Origin: Ilumatobacteraceae bacterium
GTDB lineage: Bacteria; Actinomycetota; Acidimicrobiia; Acidimicrobiales; Ilumatobacteraceae
DNA length: 40,198 nucleotides
Direction: 5' to 3'
NCBI GenBank assembly: GCA_023254135.1
Contig: JALQYL010000008.1
Span: forward strand, 1 to 40,198
The notes beneath the pieces are model-generated. The model made no database searches and was not told the origin of the DNA. It was given only the letters and a program-made list of their open reading frames with translations. The position numbers and the translations under genes were made by a program. Every line of letters begins with the position of its first letter. Positions within the stretch are counted from its first letter, which is position 1. Shown here in pieces: positions 26,092 to 34,746 of this stretch.

Positions 26092-28002
26092 ATGTTGAAC
26101 CTTGTGTGGCTCATTCCTGCGTTTCCGCTGGCCGGATTCCTACTGAACACGTTGTTTGGTCGCAAACTGAGCGAACCAAAGTCGGGCGTGCTTGCAACGC
26201 TCATGACTGCGGCTTCATTCGTTGTCACCGTTGGTGTGTATTTCGACCTCTTGTCACGTACTACCGAAGAGCGTCACTCCGTTTTCACTTTGTTCTCGTG
26301 GCTTCCTGTGGGCTCACTGAAAGTGGACATGGCATTGCTGGCGGATCCGCTCAGCATCACCATGGCTCTTTTCATCACTGGTATCGGTTCACTCATCCAC
26401 TTGTACGCAATTGGCTACATGCATGGCGACCCGAAGTTTCCGAAGTTCTTCATGTATCTCAACTTGTTCGTGTTCTCAATGCTCATGTTGGTACTGGGTG
26501 AGAACTTGTTGGTTACCTTCCTTGGTTGGGAAGGCGTGGGCGCATGTTCGTACTTCCTCATTTCTTTCTGGCACACACGTGATTCTGCCGCCACTGCTGG
26601 CAAGAAAGCCTTTGTCACCAACCGCGTAGGTGACTGGGGAATGATGACCGCGATGTTCCTTGCGTTCTCTTCGGTGGGCACATTGTCTTATGCCGGCATC
26701 AACGCGGCAGCAAGTAGCAATCACTTGGCAGCTGTCACCGCAACCGGCATCGCCATGATGTTGTTCGTGGGCGCATGTGGCAAGAGCGCACAGCTTCCCT
26801 TGTACCTGTGGTTGCCCGACGCAATGGAAGGCCCCACGCCCGTGTCGGCTCTCATTCACGCCGCCACCATGGTCACGTCCGGCGTGTTTTTGCTAACGCG
26901 CATGTCACCCGTGCTGCATGCGGCATATCCATGGTCGGGCACCGTGATTGCATCCGTCGGTGCAGCCACCGCTTTGTTTGCTGCCACCGTCGCAGTTGCA
27001 CAAACCGACATCAAGAAGGTGCTTGCTTACTCCACCGTGTCGCAACTGGGATTCATGTTCCTTGCCATCGGCAGTGGTGCATATGTAGCCGCCATCTTCC
27101 ACATGATCACGCACGCGTTCTTCAAGGCCTTGCTGTTCCTTGGTTCAGGCTCGGTAATCCACGGCATGCATCACGAACAAGACATGCGCAAGATGGGCGC
27201 ATTGCGCAAAGTGATGCCCATCACCGGGTTTACATTCATCATTGGTTGGTTGGCCATTGCAGGTGTACCCCCATTTGCTGGCTTCTGGTCGAAAGATGAA
27301 ATCTTGTTGTTCGCATTCGCCAACAACCGCTTCCTGTGGCTGGTTGGTGTGGTCACTGCGTTGCTCACCGCCTACTACATGACCCGTCAAGTCATCATGG
27401 TGTTCTATGGCGAGGCCCGTTGGAACGACCACGCAGAAGATCACGGCGCACACGGCGATCACACACCTCATGAAAGTCCATGGATGATGGTGACTCCGTT
27501 GGTGGTGCTTGCCGGTCTCGCAATCGTGGGTGGTGCCATGCAGTTGCCATTCACGCACAGCACGAAGTTCCTTGAGCATTGGTTGGAACCCATCGTCCAT
27601 CACAGCGAACGCGACATTGCAGGAACATGGGCAGACAACAACAAGTGGTTGCTGCTGGTGTTCGCGGTTGTGATTGCGAGTGCGGGAATCGCAGCTTCCA
27701 TTGCGGTATACGCGAAAGGCAAAGCCAGGGCGATCGAGCCCCAAATTCTGGCCGATGGCTGGCGTTATGACTCCACCATTTCCACATTCATGGGTGGCCC
27801 AGGTCGAAAAGCATTCGATGGTATCTCGGCATTTGACGCAAAGATTGTTGATGGCGCAGTAGTTGGTGTCGGCCACGAAGTGCGCGCACTCAGCGGCATC
27901 TTGCGCAAGGCGCAAACCGGTCTCGTTCGTTCATACGCGGTCATCATCGGTCTAGGTGCCGTTGTGATGCTCGCTTGGTTCCTCTTGAGGGGAGTGCTGT
28001 GA
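26092..28002 (+). CDS. nuoL: NADH-quinone oxidoreductase subunit L (first complex I)
   Basis: The distal antiporter-like proton-pumping subunit. It has 636 residues from the ATG at 26092, with AGGG 7 bases upstream; the frame is open further upstream but there it only overlaps nuoK out of frame. LGWEGVGACSYFLI holds the key Glu, followed by TNRVGDWG and then GKSAQLPLYLWLPDAMEGP with the central Lys. A His-rich loop follows GEARWND. The C-terminal part should contain the lateral helix and final membrane anchor. Confidence 0.96.
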   Translation: MLNLVWLIPAFPLAGFLLNTLFGRKLSEPKSGVLATLMTAASFVVTVGVYFDLLSRTTEERHSVFTLFSWLPVGSLKVDMALLADPLSITMALFITGIGSLIHLYAIGYMHGDPKFPKFFMYLNLFVFSMLMLVLGENLLVTFLGWEGVGACSYFLISFWHTRDSAATAGKKAFVTNRVGDWGMMTAMFLAFSSVGTLSYAGINAAASSNHLAAVTATGIAMMLFVGACGKSAQLPLYLWLPDAMEGPTPVSALIHAATMVTSGVFLLTRMSPVLHAAYPWSGTVIASVGAATALFAATVAVAQTDIKKVLAYSTVSQLGFMFLAIGSGAYVAAIFHMITHAFFKALLFLGSGSVIHGMHHEQDMRKMGALRKVMPITGFTFIIGWLAIAGVPPFAGFWSKDEILLFAFANNRFLWLVGVVTALLTAYYMTRQVIMVFYGEARWNDHAEDHGAHGDHTPHESPWMMVTPLVVLAGLAIVGGAMQLPFTHSTKFLEHWLEPIVHHSERDIAGTWADNNKWLLLVFAVVIASAGIAASIAVYAKGKARAIEPQILADGWRYDSTISTFMGGPGRKAFDGISAFDAKIVDGAVVGVGHEVRALSGILRKAQTGLVRSYAVIIGLGAVVMLAWFLLRGVL

Positions 28003-29597
28003 TGCACGTGTCCACCTTGATTGCCAACGAAACGGCCGCTGCTGCAACGCATGCAACGTTCCCGATTCTTTCGGCCCTGATTCTCGTACCAATTCTTGGC
28101 GCCGCGCTTGTTGCAGTGATGAGCAATCGTCGCCCCGAATGGGTAAAGCTCACCGCAACCTTGTTTGCAGTTGCCACCGGTGGCATGTCCATATGGTTGT
28201 TGGCTTCCTTCAAGTCGCATGAAGCCGGATTTCAATTCGTGTCTCAGCATGACTGGATTTCGGCATGGGGAATTTCCTGGCACTTGGGAATCGACGGAAT
28301 CTCGTTGTTCCTTGTGGTACTCACAGGCATTCTCTTCCCTCTGGTGATACTTGGTGTTGATCCGCACCACGATGAGAAGCCATATCTTGCATGGTTGTTG
28401 CTGTTGGAAGCTGGCGTGATGGGAAGTTTCCTCAGTCTCGACCTCTTCCTCTTCTTCATCTTCTTTGAAATCGTGCTTGTTCCCATGTACTTCCTCATCG
28501 GCGGATGGGGATATGACAAGCGCATTTACGCTGCCACCAAGTTCTTCCTGTACACGATGTTCGGGTCTGCGTTCATGTTGGTGGGAATCATCGCAACTGC
28601 AGCACTCGCACGACATGACATTGGATACTTCACCTTCGACCTTGTGAAGATTGCTGAGAATGCCAGCTTCGCCACGAACACGGCTCGTTGGTTGTTCCTG
28701 TCGTTTGCCATCGCATTCGCAGTGAAGGTGCCCTTGTTCCCTCTGCACACGTGGTTGCCCGACGCGCACACGCAAGCACCCACCGGTGGTTCGGTGATTC
28801 TTGCTGGCGTTTTGTTGAAGATGGGTACGTACGGTTTCCTGCGATTTGGTTTGTACTTGTTCCCCGCAGCAGCCGTGTGGGCCAAGCCTGCCTTCCTCAC
28901 ACTTGCCACCATCGGCATTATTTATGGGGCCATCGCAGCAACGATGCAAACCGATTTGAAGCGCTTAGTTGCGTATTCATCGGTGGCGCACCTTGGTTTC
29001 ATTGTGTTGGGTACTTTCGCAATCACCTCTCAAGCACTGAGTGGCAGTGTGATGCAAATGGTGAATCACGGAATTTCCACCGGCGCATTGTTCCTCATGG
29101 TTGGCATGATTTACGAACGTCGCCATACGCGCGCCATTGCAGAACTCAAAGGCATTCAGGCCGTGGCACCCATCTTCGCGGCCGCGTTCATGGTTGTCAT
29201 GTTGTCGTCCATTGGTGTGCCCGGACTCAACGGTTTTGCCGGTGAATTCCTCATTCTGATCGGTTCATTCCAAACGGCACGTTGGTGGACAGTGGTGGCA
29301 GCAACCGGTGTCATCCTGGCTGCGTTGTATTTGTTGTGGGCCTACCAGCGCGTGTTCCACGGCGAGCCAGACGAGGCAAATTCATCCTTCCCAGAGTTGA
29401 AGGCACGTGAAGGAATTCTTTTGTTGGTGTTCATTGCCATCATCGGTTTCACCGGTTTGTATCCCAAGCCAATGTTGAGCCGCATCGAACCCAGCGTGAA
29501 CAAGCTCATCACCCACGTTGAAGAGCACTCAACATTCAAGGCGCCAGTTGGCAAGACAGCGCCGACAGAAACCACCACACATGAGGGAGGCGAATGA
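28002..29597 (+). CDS. nuoM: NADH-quinone oxidoreductase subunit M (first complex I)
   Basis: An antiporter-like proton-pumping subunit. It has 531 residues from the ATG at 28002, which overlaps the nuoL stop and has GAGGGGAG 7 bases upstream. EIVLVPMYFLIGGWG holds the key Glu, and VKVPLFPLHTWLPDAHTQAP the Lys and family signature. The ~35-residue C-terminal tail is hydrophilic. Confidence 0.96.
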   Translation: MHVSTLIANETAAAATHATFPILSALILVPILGAALVAVMSNRRPEWVKLTATLFAVATGGMSIWLLASFKSHEAGFQFVSQHDWISAWGISWHLGIDGISLFLVVLTGILFPLVILGVDPHHDEKPYLAWLLLLEAGVMGSFLSLDLFLFFIFFEIVLVPMYFLIGGWGYDKRIYAATKFFLYTMFGSAFMLVGIIATAALARHDIGYFTFDLVKIAENASFATNTARWLFLSFAIAFAVKVPLFPLHTWLPDAHTQAPTGGSVILAGVLLKMGTYGFLRFGLYLFPAAAVWAKPAFLTLATIGIIYGAIAATMQTDLKRLVAYSSVAHLGFIVLGTFAITSQALSGSVMQMVNHGISTGALFLMVGMIYERRHTRAIAELKGIQAVAPIFAAAFMVVMLSSIGVPGLNGFAGEFLILIGSFQTARWWTVVAATGVILAALYLLWAYQRVFHGEPDEANSSFPELKAREGILLLVFIAIIGFTGLYPKPMLSRIEPSVNKLITHVEEHSTFKAPVGKTAPTETTTHEGGE

Positions 29598-31090
29598 TGC
29601 TTCTCGCGGCGTCTTTAAACGGACCAGACATTCCATGGTCCCACATACTTCCGTTGCTCATTTTTCTGGGAGCCACGTGTGCATTGTTGTTGCTCGGATC
29701 CCTGATTCCATCATGGCCACGCGTGGGCAATGCAGTAGTCACCATCTCCGCATCGGTGGCAGCCATTGTTGCCAGTGTTGTGAAGTGGAATTATCTTCAC
29801 TGGCACAAAGGCGACACATACATCGCCGACGCCATTGCTGTTGATCGATTTGCAGTTTTTGCAACCATCGTTATTTCGTTGGCTGTTGTAGGTGCTTCAC
29901 TGTTGATGTCCGCATACCTCAGCCGCACCGATAGTGAAGGCCCCGAGTTGTATGCACTGTTCATGACTGCCGCCATTGGCGCCATAGTCATGGTGTCGGC
30001 GAACGACCTTGTGGTGCTGTTCCTTGGTCTTGAAACGCTCAGCTTGTCCTTGTATTTGCTGGCAGCCAGCAATCGTCGTCGAGAAGAGAGCCAGGAAGCC
30101 GGACTCAAGTACTTCGTCCTCGGTGGTTTTGCCTCGGCATTCTTCTTGTACGGAATTGCGTTGGTGTACGGCGGATCTGGCAAGACCAGTATTTCAACCA
30201 TTCATGATTCGCTCGCCGCATACGTGTCCATTCACAAAACCGATGCCATGTTGTTGGTGGGCATTGGTTTGCTCATGATCGGTCTTGCGTTCAAGGTGTC
30301 GGCTGCTCCATTCCAGGTGTGGACTCCTGACGTGTACGAGGGTGCTCCAACTCCCGTTACAGCGTTCATGGCTTCGGCAGGCAAGGTGGCCGCATTTGCC
30401 GCCATGCTCCGCATTCTTACGGTTGCGTTGGCAAGTCGCGCGGACGACTGGCGTCCGGTGGTGTGGGCTCTCGCCATTCTCACCGTGTTCGTTGGTTCCA
30501 CCATGGCTGTGGTGCAAACCAACGTGAAGCGCATGTTGTCGTACTCATCCATCAGTCATGCTGGATTCATCCTTGTCGGAGTTGAGGCTGCAGGTCATAT
30601 GAAGGGCAACGGGCTCAACTCGTCCATGGCATACCTCGCCATTTACACGGTGTTGGTACTTGGTTCGTTCGCCATCGTTCTTGCACTTTCCGGAGTTGAT
30701 GACAGTGAAACGTCACTCGATGACTTCAAGGGTCTCGCGAAGCGTCGCCCCGCGCTTGCACTTGCATTCAGTGTTCTGTTGTTTGCGCAGGCCGGTGTGC
30801 CGTTCACTGCCGGGTTCGTCGCCAAGTTTGGTGTCATCAAGTCGGCGGTTGAAGTGAATTCGTACGCCATTGCCATTGCTGCAATGGTTGCCGCGGTGAT
30901 TGGTGCGTATCTCTATTTGCGCATCGTGGTGAGCATGTGGATGGAGGAGCCAACCTCCAACAACGAAATCGTTATTGCTCGTCCTGTTCGATACGTCATT
31001 GCATTGTCAGTGGCAGCAACATTGTTGGTGGGAATCTTCCCCGACCTGCTTCTCAATGCAGCAGAACTGGTGCGATTCGCTCCGAAGTGA
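29594..31090 (+). CDS. nuoN: NADH-quinone oxidoreductase subunit N (first complex I)
   Basis: The third antiporter-like pump and last gene of the operon. It has 498 residues. LGLETLSLSLYLLA and FKVSAAPFQVWTPDVYEGAP are its signatures. GAGGGAGG precedes the overlapping ATGs at 29594 and 29597; I take the first. It converges with the amidotransferase gene: only 12 bases separate the stops, with a weak GCGC/GCGC stem and no T-run, so a shared terminator is not evident. Confidence 0.96.
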   Translation: MMLLAASLNGPDIPWSHILPLLIFLGATCALLLLGSLIPSWPRVGNAVVTISASVAAIVASVVKWNYLHWHKGDTYIADAIAVDRFAVFATIVISLAVVGASLLMSAYLSRTDSEGPELYALFMTAAIGAIVMVSANDLVVLFLGLETLSLSLYLLAASNRRREESQEAGLKYFVLGGFASAFFLYGIALVYGGSGKTSISTIHDSLAAYVSIHKTDAMLLVGIGLLMIGLAFKVSAAPFQVWTPDVYEGAPTPVTAFMASAGKVAAFAAMLRILTVALASRADDWRPVVWALAILTVFVGSTMAVVQTNVKRMLSYSSISHAGFILVGVEAAGHMKGNGLNSSMAYLAIYTVLVLGSFAIVLALSGVDDSETSLDDFKGLAKRRPALALAFSVLLFAQAGVPFTAGFVAKFGVIKSAVEVNSYAIAIAAMVAAVIGAYLYLRIVVSMWMEEPTSNNEIVIARPVRYVIALSVAATLLVGIFPDLLLNAAELVRFAPK

Positions 31091-31102
31091 TGCGTCGCGC
31101 AC

Positions 31103-31792
31103 TTAGCGCTGTGCTTGTTTCACTAATTCGTTGAACAAACCCTGATTCGGCGCATCATCATGCGCGGTGTCTTCAGGGTGCCACTGAACACCCACTACCC
31201 AGCGTGCGGTTTTGTGTTGCACGGCCTCAATGGTTCCGTCGTGGAACGTCCCCACCACGGTGAGGTCATCGGCCACTTGATCAATTGCCTGGTGGTGGAA
31301 TGAATGCACAAGGGGAGAGTGGCTGCTCATGGCGAGTGCAGGAAGGGATCCAGGTACCAACTGCACTTCATGCATGGTGTCTCTGTGTGCTTCCGTGGTT
31401 TCGAGGTGTTGAACGAGGGACCCGCCAAGTGCAACATTCAGAACCTGGTGTCCACGACAAATGGCGAGTATCGGAATATTGCGCGCAATGGCATGTTTCA
31501 CTGCAGAGATCTCGAAGTCATCGATGAATTCATCTACACCAAAGAGTTGTGCGCGTTCTGTTTGTGCGTACTTCGTGGGGCTCACGTCGCCACCGCCCAA
31601 CAACACAAGGGCATCACATCTGTCAATCGTGCTGCGAATGACCTGGACCGAATCAGTGGGCGGTAGAACCACGGGCAAGCCACCCGCACGTTCCACCGCA
31701 TCAGCGTAAAAGCGTCCGCCGCTCACGACGGGTGTGCGATGTCCTCTTGCTTCAGAACTACGACGTCCTGGAATAACAATCAGCGGGGCCAC
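31103..31792 (-). CDS. Class I glutamine amidotransferase-like hydrolase (peptidase C26, PuuD-like)
   Basis: A 229-residue cytosolic hydrolase of the gamma-glutamyl-GABA hydrolase type. The triad is visible: C112 in AICRGHQVLNV, H205 and E207 in VQWHPED. LLGGGDVSPTKY near 65-75 is the substrate-loop signature of this family. The start is GTG at 31792, sharing one base with the threonine ammonia-lyase stop, so the two form an operon. The substrate may be gamma-glutamyl-GABA or another gamma-glutamyl amide; no putrescine pathway genes are nearby, so I do not assign puuD. Confidence 0.88.
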   Translation of the reverse strand: MAPLIVIPGRRSSEARGHRTPVVSGGRFYADAVERAGGLPVVLPPTDSVQVIRSTIDRCDALVLLGGGDVSPTKYAQTERAQLFGVDEFIDDFEISAVKHAIARNIPILAICRGHQVLNVALGGSLVQHLETTEAHRDTMHEVQLVPGSLPALAMSSHSPLVHSFHHQAIDQVADDLTVVGTFHDGTIEAVQHKTARWVVGVQWHPEDTAHDDAPNQGLFNELVKQAQR

Positions 31793-33003
31793 TATTTCGC
31801 ACTGACTTCGTCGATGTCGTAACCACTTGCGCGAACGGCGGTGAGAACTGCGTTGGCATGTTCGCGTCCACGAACCTCCAGCACCACCTGCACACCGGTT
31901 TCACGCACATGCAGTTGCACGCCTTCGCGCACGTGTTCCACCTCGATGAGGTTGGCCCCATTTTCTGCAAACAGGGTGAGCAAGCGGGCAAGTCCACCAG
32001 GTCGATCGGAGATGCGCGCGAAGGCAATCAGTCTGCGTCCACGTTGCGTTTCATTTCGACGAATGAGACCCGGCACCAAACCAAGATCCACGTTGCCACC
32101 TGAAAGAACAACACACGTTGTGCCTGTTGCACTGGGAACAACTTTCTTGCTCATCAGTGCGGACACACCAACTGCGCCACCACCTTCCACGTACAACTTT
32201 GCGCGATCCATGAGAAACACCATTGCATCGGCAACATCGTCCTCTTCAACAACGACCACCTCATCCACGAACTGTTCGATGATGGGTCGAGTGAAGTCAC
32301 CAGGTTGTTTCACTGCAATACCGTCGGCCAACGTGACAATGGGACCCTCGGCCGGGTGTGAACCTGCATACGGTGCACACGCGCGCACTTGCACACCGAT
32401 GATGCGAATGTTGGGATTGGCTTGCTTCAACGCGATGGCAACTCCGCCGGTCAGTCCACCGCCGCCAAGCGGAACGATGACTTGCGCGAGATTCGGAATG
32501 TCTTCCAACAACTCCAATCCCAAAGTTGCTTGTCCGGCAACAACCATGGGGTCATCGAACGGATGACAAAAGTTCATTCCGGTTTCTTCTGCACGCACTC
32601 GGGCTGCAGCAACGGCATCGCTCAGGGTGTCGCCACCTTCGCTCAACGTTGCGCCGTATGCTCGAACAGCTTCCATCTTGGAAAGAGATGCGCCAGCAGG
32701 AACAAAGATTTCACATGGCACACCGAAATGCTTTGCAGCAAAGGCAACAGCTTGTGCATGGTTGCCGGCGCTACCAGCCACCACGCCCTTCTTCACTGCA
32801 TCACCCAATGAATGCAACTTGTTCATGGCACCACGAATTTTGAATGAGCCTGTGCGTTGCAGATTCTCTGCTTTGAACACGATTGTTCCGCCAAAGCGCT
32901 CACTGAGTACGAATGATTCGGTGATGGGTGTGTGTTTCACCACGCCCTTGCCTGCAGCACGTGCTGCCTGAATGGCAGAAGAATCAAGAGGAAAATCGGC
33001 CAT
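31792..33003 (-). CDS. ilvA: Threonine ammonia-lyase with C-terminal ACT domain
   Basis: A PLP enzyme that deaminates threonine to 2-oxobutyrate, the first step towards isoleucine. It has 403 residues. The PLP lysine is K55 in TGSFKIRGA; GNHAQ (80-84) and the phosphate-binding GGGGLTGG (180-187) are present. The C-terminal ~75 residues (from ~326, AFARISDRPGGLARLL) form a single ACT domain, the layout seen in many short threonine dehydratases; full-length biosynthetic IlvA of Escherichia coli is longer and has two ACT-like units. The ATG at 33003 is only 21 bases from the divergent start of the next gene. Confidence 0.93.
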   Translation of the reverse strand: MADFPLDSSAIQAARAAGKGVVKHTPITESFVLSERFGGTIVFKAENLQRTGSFKIRGAMNKLHSLGDAVKKGVVAGSAGNHAQAVAFAAKHFGVPCEIFVPAGASLSKMEAVRAYGATLSEGGDTLSDAVAAARVRAEETGMNFCHPFDDPMVVAGQATLGLELLEDIPNLAQVIVPLGGGGLTGGVAIALKQANPNIRIIGVQVRACAPYAGSHPAEGPIVTLADGIAVKQPGDFTRPIIEQFVDEVVVVEEDDVADAMVFLMDRAKLYVEGGGAVGVSALMSKKVVPSATGTTCVVLSGGNVDLGLVPGLIRRNETQRGRRLIAFARISDRPGGLARLLTLFAENGANLIEVEHVREGVQLHVRETGVQVVLEVRGREHANAVLTAVRASGYDIDEVSAK

Positions 33004-33011
33004 GCGTCATC

Positions 33012-33017
33012 TACCGT
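33012..33017 (+). promoter_or_regulatory. Candidate -10 element (TANNNT) for leaderless amidotransferase
   Basis: TACCGT lies 7 bases before the GTG at 33025, the same spacing as upstream of hemB. No ribosome binding site lies between. It forms part of the symmetric CTAC-C-GTAG element at 33011-33019. Confidence 0.45.
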
Positions 33018-33018
33018 A
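33013..33018 (-). promoter_or_regulatory. Candidate -10 element (TANNNT) for threonine ammonia-lyase
   Basis: On the minus strand this reads TACGGT, 9 bases before the ATG at 33003. It overlaps the opposite-strand box by five bases, so a single near-palindrome could serve both directions. Nine bases is slightly long for a strictly leaderless start. Confidence 0.35.
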
Positions 33019-33024
33019 GTGGTC

Positions 33025-33726
33025 GTGCGTGCAGCCCTGATTGCGAATAGAGACGATGCCGACCCAGGACTCGTGGGTAAATCGTTGCGGCGGCGTGGAT
33101 ATTCATTCGTGGAATTCATTCGAGAGGACCATCTGAATTGGCCGAATCTCGATGGCATCGACCTGGTGGTGGCCATGGGTTCGGCATGGAGCACATATTG
33201 GGATCATGTGGCCGAGCCAGTGCAGGCAGAGCAACGATTATTGGCTGAGGCCATGGAACGGGGCATCGGTGTTCTCGGTATCTGTTTCGGCGGCCAGCAG
33301 CTCTCTGTCACCCTCGGGGGCGTTGTCACAAAAGCACAAAGTCCTGAAATTGGGTGGTTTCCGGTGGAAAATCTGCCCGAAACGGCCCATTTGGCCCCCA
33401 AATGCCTCACGGAAGGTCCCTGGATGCAGTGGCACTATGACGCCTTCAGCGTTCCGGCAGGGGCCACCGCCCTCGCTCAATCGGCCGCCGGACCCCAGGC
33501 CATGGTGTGTGGAACTGCTTTGGGCCTGCAATTTCACCCCGAAGCCAACGAATCCATCGTGCGATTCTGGGCCTCGGGCACTGGCGAGGAGGAACTGAAC
33601 TCCCTCGGTCTTCACGGGGAAGAGATCGTGGCCGACACGCGCCGACACCTTGTCGATGCCGCACGTCGATGTGACGAACTGGTCGAGTGGTTCCTGCTCA
33701 ATGTCGCACAAAGGCACATGGAATAA
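33025..33726 (+). CDS. Class I glutamine amidotransferase (GMP synthase glutaminase-like)
   Basis: A 233-residue protein with the glutaminase triad C87 (GICFGGQQLS), H171 and E173 (LQFHPEA). MGSAWSTYWD (51-60) replaces the usual GGP-type oxyanion loop. It is not fused to a synthetase domain, so it is not GuaA itself. The start is uncertain: GTG at 33025 fits a -10 box at leaderless spacing; GTG at 33019 is the alternative, and longer frames would overlap the divergent gene. The role is unknown; the neighbouring C26-type hydrolase suggests gamma-glutamyl or amide metabolism, which is inference. Confidence 0.82.
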   Translation: MRAALIANRDDADPGLVGKSLRRRGYSFVEFIREDHLNWPNLDGIDLVVAMGSAWSTYWDHVAEPVQAEQRLLAEAMERGIGVLGICFGGQQLSVTLGGVVTKAQSPEIGWFPVENLPETAHLAPKCLTEGPWMQWHYDAFSVPAGATALAQSAAGPQAMVCGTALGLQFHPEANESIVRFWASGTGEEELNSLGLHGEEIVADTRRHLVDAARRCDELVEWFLLNVAQRHME

Positions 33727-33780
33727 GCATTTGTGGCTGGGCACCATGAGCCCGTGTGACAAGTGAAGTTGGGGTCGGCA

Positions 33781-34173
33781 ATGTCCCCCGTAGTAGTTTC
33801 GGAGGCGATGTCTCCGTTTCTGAGGTCCTATCTCACTGTGGTGTGGTTCGGACTGGCCGCCTTTCTTATTGCTGGTTTGTTGCTGGGTATTTCTGCGCTC
33901 ATTCGTCCGAATAAGCCCAACGCAGAAAAGATGCTCACCTACGAAAGTGGTGTGAACCCCGTTGGTGATGGTTGGTCACAGAGCCAGATTCGCTACTACG
34001 TTTTCGCATTGCTCTTCGTCATTTTCGACGTTGAAGCAGTGTTTATCTTCCCCTGGGCAACACAGCTAGAGCGTTACGCCGGCTTTGGCCTGGTGGAAAT
34101 GGGTGTGTTCGTCGCGATTTTGTTGCTCGGACTTGTTTATGCATGGCGCAAGGGCGTCTTGCGCTGGGTATAG
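33781..34173 (+). CDS. nuoA: NADH-quinone oxidoreductase subunit A (second complex I)
   Basis: First gene of the second complex I cluster. It has 130 residues from the ATG at 33781 (GGGG 6 bases upstream). The ATG at 33808 is a strong rival: it starts just before the first helix, as in the first NuoA, and TAGTTT (33794-33799) lies 8 bases before it, a leaderless layout. TYESGVNP and IRYYVFALLFVIFDVE look closer to cyanobacterial NdhC-type subunits than to the first NuoA ([15 protein letters not shown]). The gap after the amidotransferase is 54 bases, so the cluster probably has its own promoter. Confidence 0.93.
   Translation: MSPVVVSEAMSPFLRSYLTVVWFGLAAFLIAGLLLGISALIRPNKPNAEKMLTYESGVNPVGDGWSQSQIRYYVFALLFVIFDVEAVFIFPWATQLERYAGFGLVEMGVFVAILLLGLVYAWRKGVLRWV
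33794..33799 (+). promoter_or_regulatory. Candidate -10 element for the second complex I cluster
   Basis: TAGTTT matches TANNNT and lies 8 bases before the in-frame ATG at 33808. If active, nuoA2 starts at 33808 and is leaderless. If translation begins at 33781, this box is simply coding sequence. Confidence 0.3.
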
Positions 34174-34188
34174 GGACAAGGTTTTCGT

Positions 34189-34746
34189 ATGGGTCTTGTA
34201 GATCGTGGTCGGCTGCCGAAGCCACTCACATCGCTGTTCAACCTTGGTCGCTCGTATTCCATGTGGGTGTACCAGTGGGGTCTTGCGTGCTGTGCAATTG
34301 AAATGGGTGCCGCGTTTGGTTCACCACGGTACGACGTGATGCGACTTGGTGTTATTCCCTTGCCGGCATCACCTCGCCAGGCCGACCTTGTCGTTATCTC
34401 TGGCACTGTCACCGACAAAATGGCGCCAGCCATCAAACGTTTGTACGAGCAGATGCCCGATCCGAAGTACGTGATTTCCATGGGTAGTTGCGCTAACTGC
34501 GGTGGACCATATTGGGACAGCTACTCCGTCACCAAGGGTGTCGACCAAATCATTCCAGTCGATGTGTACGTACCCGGTTGCCCTCCACGTCCGGAAGCGT
34601 TGCTAGAAGGAATCGTGTTGTTGCAACAGCGCATCAAGAACGAAGACATGGGCGCACGTTGGCGCGGCGAAGGCACGAAGCCAATGACCATTGTTGATCA
34701 CGATGCAGTGGAACGAGGAGGTGTCCCCGTTGTCGTCAACAACTGA
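34189..34746 (+). CDS. nuoB: NADH-quinone oxidoreductase subunit B (second complex I)
   Basis: The N2-cluster subunit of the second complex I. It has 185 residues, with ligands C34, C35, C101 and C131. An additional Cys, C104, lies three residues after ligand C101 ([10 protein letters not shown]), and the usual GGM after that ligand is GGP. The first copy reads VCASSGGMF here. AAGG 7 bases upstream supports the ATG at 34189. Its end overlaps the nuoC2 start by 17 bases. Confidence 0.95.
   Translation: MGLVDRGRLPKPLTSLFNLGRSYSMWVYQWGLACCAIEMGAAFGSPRYDVMRLGVIPLPASPRQADLVVISGTVTDKMAPAIKRLYEQMPDPKYVISMGSCANCGGPYWDSYSVTKGVDQIIPVDVYVPGCPPRPEALLEGIVLLQQRIKNEDMGARWRGEGTKPMTIVDHDAVERGGVPVVVNN
34716..34723 (+). 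promoter_or_regulatory. Strong ribosome binding site deciding the nuoC2 start
   Basis: AGGAGGTG is a full match to the anti-Shine-Dalgarno core and ends 6 bases before TTG at 34730. It lies inside the nuoB2 coding sequence. It favours the TTG over the ATG at 34703 and the GTG at 34721. Confidence 0.65.

Noticed and set aside
27765-28949. A 394-codon open frame on the minus strand opposite nuoL and nuoM.
   Set aside because: It is antisense to two clear complex I genes, has a low-complexity, His/Gln/Glu-rich composition and matches no family; it is a shadow of the coding strand.
31091-31102. Possible terminator between nuoN and the minus-strand amidotransferase.
   Set aside because: The GCGC/GCGC stem is four base pairs, overlaps the amidotransferase stop, and lacks a T-run on either strand.
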